NCBI RefSeq assembly: GCF_032118995.1
Contig: NC_092649.1
Span: forward strand, 14,964,332-15,028,331
From: Asterias amurensis
Lineage: Eukaryota; Echinodermata; Asteroidea; Forcipulatida; Asteriidae
Reading direction: 5' to 3'
DNA: 64,000 bases
Shown here: in pieces, positions 25,401 through 34,400 of the stretch
Layout: the number at the start of each line of letters is the position of its first letter
Numbering within the stretch: position 1 is the first letter of the stretch
Notes under the pieces: model-generated
Databases searched by the model: none
Told to the model about the DNA's origin: nothing
The model's input: only the letters and a program-made list of their open reading frames with translations
Made by a program: the position numbers and the translations under genes

Positions 25401-28400
25401 AAATTTTTATAAACCTTCATTCAAGGTTGGTTACCATCTTCGTGACTTTCCTATCTTGACTCTCGATAGTTTTGAATAAACTATTCTGAAAGGTTGTTAC
25501 CATACCTTGAAAACATTAATGACACTCGTCTCTGTTGATTACAGGTACTAGAAAGAGCAATGCTTCATGCTGACAACTGTTACAAATGTACCAATGTCTG
25601 CGTGACCGGTCATTTGTGCAGGACGAACCTAGCTTCTAATACGGGCTTTCGTGGATTTGGAAGCCCACAAGCCATGCTGGTCGCAGAGACTGTTATGTCG
25701 GATATCGCGACGAAATGTGGCTTAAATCCACTTAAGGTAGGCTTAATCTTATTCCTAGAAAGAAAAAAAAGTTGCAAATTTAATATCTTTAAATTGTTTG
25801 CAGCACCCGCTGCTAAAAAATTTGATTTGAACTGCATCTAGCCATAGGGCAATCTCGGTGGTCGTCTTGGTATGACACTGCTCTAGAATTGCAAAGGTCA
25901 TGGGTTCAAATCCCACTCGAGTAATACGCCTGTGATTTTTTTCACAGAACTCAGGTTAGTACTGAGTATACAGTGCTAACATCTGTGTAAAGGCCGTTGG
26001 GTAATGACTCATGTAGAGAATGACTCATGTGCTACCATAGTGTTCCTTTTGCATGCACTGCAGCTAGTTGCCTCCAAGTTGCCTGTAAAAGTTGCCTCGT
26101 GTGACAACGCTCTAAGATGACGACTTCCCGAGGTAATGTCTCGGGATGTCCACATCTTGAAAGTTGAATGTCTTTGTTCTGCAGTTAGCTATCTCATTAC
26201 CTTTCTGAGCTACGTAAATATAAATAACAATGACATTCAGAATAGAAATAATATAGCCTCTATGCGTCATTGCAAACAACTTATAAAGATAATAATGTTT
26301 AAAAACTTTTTTTTAATAAAGTATTTTGACCTGAATTGCAATGGTTTTCCTTTTAGAAATGAGTAAAACAAATCTGACAAAAATGAAACCATCATATAGG
26401 GGTTTGAAAATATTTTCCCAAAACCAAAGGTATGATTTGTCTTTAAACTGCCTCATTGAAGAGAATTTAAATGGACTCCATGTGCTTCTTTTACTTGCAA
26501 TATTTTAATCTGTAATAATTTACTCCAAAAGGTACGAGAACTAAACTTCTACAAGGAGGGTGACCGTACTCATTACGGTCAAGAGTTGCAAAGTCTATGT
26601 CTGGAACGATGCTGGGAGCAGTGCATTAACACCAGTAACTTTGTCAATAGAAGACAAGAAGTGGATGAGTATAACAGGTAAAGGATGGCTAAAGGAAAGC
26701 AGGTCAGTACTCCTGTTTCAGACAGGTGTGCCAGTGTCCCGTCGAACCAAATAGATTAGGAGCGACTCTAGGTCGACCCATATAACTTTTTGTTTCAGAC
26801 ACTCAGGCGAACTTAACATACCATTTACATTGGCTCGGCTCATGACAAGTTCGACGTCTGAAACCAAGGAGCTCTTTCAACTTCTAGAGCATCCAGTTGC
26901 TCCTAACTGTTCTAGACGTCAAATTTTTATGTACTTAATTCAGAATTCGGTTCAGTTATTCTGCTAGTCTTGATTGTTGATACTGTTTTTTTTTATGAGT
27001 CAAATAAAATTACTAAAAATTAAATTTTTGCATGAAAACTTTATTGGTAATGGAGTAATGGAGCAATGGAGTGTTGATAGCATACAACATGGTGAGAACT
27101 GGCTCCCTCTGAAGTAATGTAGTTTTTTTTCAAAGAGGTAATTTCTCACTCAAATAATGAAAGACTTCAGCTGATGCCTTTTATACATCTGAAAGAACAC
27201 AAAGTTGTGCAACAAGGGTGTTTTTTCTTTCATTGTTCTCTTGCAAGTTGGATATGTTCACAGGTTTGTTAATTTATACATATGATGGGATACACCCAGT
27301 CAGAATACAGTTGCCAAATTTCATAGAGCTGCTTAAGCAAAAAATTTGCTTAAGCACGAAAAAATAGCTTGCTTATTTTACACATGTTACTGGCAAAAAT
27401 TTCCTGCCATGTCAATGCTTGTGACTAATATTTAGGTGTTGTTTACTTAGCATCACAATTGAGTGGAGTCTTAGCCGGTAACCTGATTTTACAAAGCAAA
27501 GATTTTTTTGCTTAAGCACGAAAATAGCTCGCTTGTTTTACACACGTTACTGTCCAAAATTTCACGCCATATACATTGCTTGTGACTGTATTTAGCTGTT
27601 GCTTACTTAGCATAGCAATTAAGTGGAGTCTTGGCCGGTAATCTGATTATACTTAGCAAGGATTGTTTTTGCTTAAGTAAAATTTTGTGCTTAAGCAGCT
27701 CTATGAAATTTGGCCCTGGTCTTTGTCAACTACCAAAAGTGTCCAGGGGTCGATTTCACAAAGAGTTAGGACTAGTCCTAACTTAGGACTAGTCCTAGGA
27801 GATACACAAATTGCATTGATAGTCCTAAGTTAGGACGAGTAACTGGTCCTAACTCGAGATAAGACTAGTCCTAACTCTTTGTGAAATCCACCCCAGTGCC
27901 TTTAAAGGACTAAACTATTGGTAATTGCTGTATTTTTGGAGAAAACGTGGTTTGGGATTGGATCTGTTAGTAAATGTTTCTCAGGAAAGTTGGTAGGCCT
28001 ACTGGTATCAAACTCGGACATCAATTATTTTGATGGTTTGTACTTTGTTGTTGATTTATTTCAGAGGTAATCGCTGGAGGAAAAGAGGTATTGCTGTGAT
28101 ACCAACAAAGTTTGGTATCTCGTTTAACTGCAAATTATATAATCAGGTAATTCCTCAATTTTACATGCCTTCAGTCTTATAGTCCCATTACAAATTATGT
28201 CAGAGTGTTTTTAGGATGTGATTTCTCCGTTTTTTAAAACTAGAATTTTGTTTTTGGACCCTACAATTTTTTTTTTTTTTTTTAACCCCCTCTTTTTTTA
28301 AAGGCAGTGAATACTTTTGGTAATTACTCAAAATAATTTTTAGCATAGCACCTTACTTGGAAATATGGAATGGGGAGACGTTGATAGTACAAATTATTGT

Positions 28401-31400
28401 GAGAAACGGCTCCCTCTAAATTGATGTAGTTTTCGAGAAAGAAGTAATTTTCCTCGAATTTGATTTCGAGACCTCAAGTTTAGAATTTGAGGTCTCGAAA
28501 TCAAGCATAAGAAAGCACACAACTTTGTGTGACAAGGGTGTTTTTTCTTTCATTATTATCTCGTAACTTCGATGACCGATTGAGCTACAAATTTCAGAGG
28601 TTTGTTATTTCACGCATATGATGAGATACAGCAAGTGAGAAAACTGGTTTTTGACATTTACCAATAGTGTCCACTGGCTTTAACGATCAAATTCTTATAA
28701 AAAAAGAAGATAAAACCATAGAATATCGCTTTATATTGTAGAGTAGGGCCTTTAAAACCAAAGATAAATGTTAATATTGGGCTAGTTTTTTTATTGGATT
28801 GTATTTGAGGAGAACTATTTTTTATGATGAGAATCCAATACTTCAAATTCCGGTGATTGTTTTTAATCATTGGCTAATAATCTTGTTTTATCAGATTTGT
28901 TTCCCCATTTTTGCCTTCATTGTTTTTTGTCATCTGTTCAGTTTTTAACTGCTAGGAATACTCTTTTTTAGCTGGTTTATTCCATAGTGGGGTTTCAATG
29001 TATAAGAGGGTTCCCCCAACACCCTGTGCATTTTTTTATTGTCTTTTAGTGGTTTATCTAATATTTATTTTTACTTATTGTCGTCTTCTTATATAATGTT
29101 CCTTTGTAATACCCTGTGGTGGTGCAATTTTTGTGTATTTTATCTATGCAGTTTTTAGCAATATTGCTATCTTGTAATGCCACATTATTCAGCTTCCTGC
29201 TGCTAGTTGTTTTTTTAATAAAATGAATGAATGAATGAATAAACCATACTCATCTAATCTAATCTAATAGGCTGGTGCCTTAGTTCACATCTACGGGGAC
29301 GGATCTGTACTCATTGCGCATGGTGGTACGGAGATGGGTCAAGGATTGCACACCAAAATGATCCAAGTTGCCAGTCGAATCTTACGCATACCGGCAGACA
29401 AGATTCACATCAGTGAGACATCCACGTCTACTGTGCCCAACACCTCTTCAACAGCAGCTAGCTTCAGCTCCGATTTAAACGGCATGGCAATAAAGGTACA
29501 AAGATTGCAGTCACCGAACCCTGGAATTACATGCAGGCCAAGGGGGCCATGCCCCTCTTTTACCCTTGGTCTTGATCTTGTTCCCATTAAACTTTCAGGT
29601 TTTCCACTGGAAGTGCCCGTTTTTGCAAAATAAAAATGGCCTTGTCCTTCCAAAATGTTCAAAGATGAAATTCCAGGCAATTTAAACTAAATAAAAATGT
29701 GGGTTGCGATTCTGCAATGTTTGCGGACGCAGAACACCTATAGAATAAAGTTTATATAACTGTTCCTTCAATAGTTGTTCTCATTGCTCATTCGCTGACT
29801 TTTGTTAATTTGTAAATGCTTTTGTAAAATTTTTTCAAATGTATTTTAATCTGTAATTAAACTGTATGGTCATAGGGCTTTGGCACTCTTTATGTTAGGC
29901 GGATGTTTATTGTGCCATTGTATTATTAATTAGTAAATTGAGCCATGTGACTCTGAAAATAACTTATGTTGTGCTGCCGTTGTGAACAATAGTTATGTTT
30001 GTCTTCATTGGTAAACATCTGGACTCTGGTCCTGTAGCCTGCTTTTCGGAGTTTCAGCTCAATGAAGGATCCGAGATTAAGATTTTGCTGATTTTATTTG
30101 AACTTTAACCAGGAAGCCTGTGAAACTCTCTTGCATCGCTTGGAACCGTTTATTCAGGACGACCCTAAAGGGTCTTGGGAAAGCTGGGTAAGTTATTACA
30201 CACACACCACGTTAGATGTGGACAACTTATTGTTTACCTTGAGAGGTTTGCAAACACCATGTGAATATCTCTTTTGAGTGGTGTCAGTTCTGGAAAGAAC
30301 CAGGGGTTAATAATGACTCAACGTTTCGACCAGTATTCTCCAATAGTCTTCAGGAGAACCATTGGTTCCTTTCAGAACCAACACTATTCAAAAGTAATAT
30401 TCACATGGGTTTTGCAAACCTCTCTTAGTTATAATTCGACCATACAAAGTTTCAAATCCAACCCAGGTCAAAATTCCAGTTGAACCTAGTTAACTGGGGT
30501 CAATTCAACTTGTTCAACTGGATAGTGATCAAACTCGTCCATTTTCCATATATTAACCAACTGGTTTGGACTAGGTTTAACTGTGTTCAACTATGTTGAA
30601 ATTTTAAACCAGTTGGTCTCTGTCCATTTTCCATATTAAACCAACTGGTTTTAATTGTGTTTAACTAGTTTATCAACTGGTTTCAACTAGTTCCAGTTAA
30701 ACCCAGTTTAACTAGGTTCAACTGGAACTTCGACCTGGGAATTTTTATTGTTAGCTGTCAATACAGGTATTTATCTTATTTGGTGGAGGGTCTTGTCTCG
30801 TTCTAGTCAATTTATTATTTTGTTCTCCGAAAATATATTTGTACTTGAAATACACTAGAATTATACTCATACCAGTTTATCATCATCTCAGGTAAATGCA
30901 GCATACATGAATCGTGTCAGTCTGTCTTCAACTGGTTTCTTCAAGTAAGTTTATTTTTCTTATCAGTTTTGTTCAAATCGTACTGTATAAACGTTAACTT
31001 TTTCGCAAACAATAATTGCTCTGCTTTCAGATACAATAGTTTCAAAATGATATAGCAAATTTCAAATTGTTTGTGTTTCAAATACTTAAAATGTTAGAAG
31101 GCACTGGACATTGGTAATACAATAATTGTGCTGTCAATAACAAAAAACCACTGTGAGAAAAGGCGTACATATTTGTTGTTTAAGAAGAAATTTCTCATTC
31201 AAATATTCAAAAGACTTCATACCTGAAGCCTTTCATTAGTAGGAATCTGACAAATTTGTGCGACAATGGTGTTTTTCTTTTGTTATTCTCTTGCAACTTA
31301 GATGGCCCATGAGTGCCAATTGAGTCAAAGTTTTCACAGATTTGATATTTTATGCGTGTGTTTGGAGACACCAAGCGAGAATACTGGGGCCAATTTCATA

Positions 31401-34400
31401 GAGCTGCTTAAGCAAAAAATTTGCTTAAGCACGAAAATAGCTCGCTTATTTTACACATGTTACTGGCCAAAATTTCATGCCACATACATTGCTTGTGACT
31501 GGTATTTAGCTATTGTTTACTTGGCATAACAATTGAGTGGAGTCTTAGCTGGTAATCTGATTTTACGAAGCAAGGATTTTTTTGCTTAAGCAAAATTTTG
31601 TGCTTAAGCAGCTCTATGAAATTGGGCCCTGGTCTTTGACAATCAGCAAAGGTGTTCTGTGCCTTTACATTAAAACAACTAAAAAGCAAGACAATTTTTT
31701 TTACTGGTAGAGCAAGGGATCTTTACTTTGATTGGGAGACCGGCCAAGGAGAACCCTACACTTATTTCGTGTATGGTGTGGCTGTTTCTGAGGTCGAGAT
31801 TGACTGCCTTACAGGTGGGCATCAGGTACTACGGACAGACATCGTTATGGATGTTGGAGATAGCTTAAATCCAGCCATAGACATTGGACAGGTAAAACGC
31901 AATATATTATTATTATAAAACATGGGACAACATGCTTCCGAGCAAAAGTAATCAAGTTTACTTTTGTTGTTCCTGACCCACATAAGTTGTTCTTTGTTGG
32001 TCTGTCCAGTTGTTTCCCTCAGTTGATTTACTCCCCATGCCTGCATGCTCCTCTTAAATTCGTTCCCTTTTTTGCTCATCTAGTTGCCCTCCTGTCATGT
32101 TTCGTTCTGGGTTTTTATTTTTATATTTTTTTGTTTTTATATTTATTGTGTGCTTTTTGCTGGTTTATTTATTGTATTCGCTATTATTTTGATTGGTTTG
32201 TTGCTTTTCCTTAACTTTTGCTGTACTTTTTGATGTACTTGTATTTGTTGAGGTCAAATAAATAATAATAATAAAACTTAGGCTCACCAAAGATTAGTTT
32301 GATGTTGGGGGGACGGACCAGAACGACCTCTTGTTTGACCAACAAATTAACAAACCTGTGGCCTACAAACTAACTCTGTCTATTATATATAGTGCACATT
32401 GATATTATTTTGTCAGGAATCTGACTGCAATGGTTTAAATATCTTAGTTGGTATTTTGGATCCCCAAATTACTATAATTATTATTAATACAAGAAAGTTT
32501 TGTGATTTATGAATGCGCTTTGACGATTCAATCCACAGATTGAAGGAGCTTTCGTCCAGGGCTACGGTCTATTTGTCTTGGAGGATTACAGAGTGACCCC
32601 ATCGGGTCATCTACTGACCATTGGTCCAGGATTCTACAAGATTCCTGGCTTTGGTGACATCCCCTCTGAGTTTAATGTCAGCCTATTGACAAGGGCACCC
32701 AACCCTTTCGCAATCTGCTCTTCTAAGGTTAGCGCTAATAATTATAGACTGGTCCTTGCTATGTAATATGCATGTAAGTCAAATTTAACTGGGAATCTCC
32801 AGCAACATGAAAACCATGTGAAATGATGCCAGGTCAAAGGTGATACAGCAAATCCCACAATACTCTAAGTGTGACGTCGGATGTTCAGGCTAGTGCTAAA
32901 TATGCATACTTAATCTTTTGGCAACTTTATAAGGTGTGGTCCCTAATGTCGACTCCTCACCCAAGCTAACATAACAGTAGAACAAAAAGCGAACCAACCA
33001 GACTACATTTCTTTCCAGCCCTCGGTATGATGGCATTGAGTTTGAATGATTCAAAACCATCCATAGGCACATAAGCTGTTGCTATAAAGACGTCACACGA
33101 AAACCATAACACGATTCGCGCGCATACCACCGGGCAAAACCTTTGTGTTTTGGCAGCCAGCTAGAAAGTGTACGCAAACTTACTATGACTACGCAACTCA
33201 GTGCCCGGCGAAACATGACGTATATATAGTGTTTTGTCAACAGAGGGCGGTTTGAATGTAAACATAGGTCACATTGGGCCAGATAAATAAAAACTAGCAT
33301 TTGCTTTTACTAGTCCTTATAAATAAAAGTAAGCCTTAATATTGCTAGTAATTGGTCGAAATAGTAGGTAAAATCAATGCTTGAGGGACTCTTCTTATTG
33401 AGATGTAAATAAAACCGACATTTTACTATTACCTGATAGTTTCACAAGATACTGGGCCGTATAAAGGCCAGCATTAACAAATGTCGATCAGTTTAAGATC
33501 AGGCATGAGAATTTGCTCAAATCTATATAAATAACCTTTTACTGGGAAAACACCATTTACTTGAACGGATTAGTAAGTGGTCGGAGAAAAGCACAATAGC
33601 GGGGTATTCAGGAGTATAACAATAGAGGCACGGACTCATAGATCAATAGCGATTAACAGAAATGCAGGCGGGGCAGTTTCCTCCACGCCAGCGCTCTAGA
33701 GATTGGTTCTTTTAGAGCAATTAAAGTACATAACAAATTTATAAGTAACATTTATAGTTGGATCATTAGGCCAAGGCGCGATACCGAGCCATATATGCAA
33801 CACTGTTGTTCAAGTAAAGTCTCAAGCTCCTCATGCAGTAGCTTGTAAAAATACAAGTAATTGCTACAGTATGTTAGTAAAATGACGTTTTTATTTATAT
33901 GTCTATAAGTGAAAGGTAATCCAGTGAGCAAAATGTTCATGTCTGATCTTTTACTTTTCAGTCATCTTGCTAATGCTGAACCCTTAACTTGATAAGTAAA
34001 TGCTAGTTTTTATTTATCTGGCCCATTGTCTATACACCCCAGACCTAGATATTGCCATTTTGTTTAATGTTAAATTTTATACAAATTTTTAGTTTAATAT
34101 TTATATTTGCATGTACTGTCAATTTGATTATATCATTTTGTGTTATTCTGTGATTCATGGTAGCATTGAAATAACCTTAAGTGTATTTATGTCTTGGATA
34201 TTGTCTTAGGCTGTAGGAGAACCCCCTTTGTTCCTTTCAGCATCAGTCTACTTTGCTATCAAGGATGCTGTCCTATCAGCCAGGGAGGACGCTGGTATCA
34301 AGGGAGTATTCCGCTTAGATAGTCCAGCCACTGCCGATAGAATCCGTATGGCCTGCCAAGACCAGTTCACTAAACAGGTAAGGTTGATTTACATTTAAGA

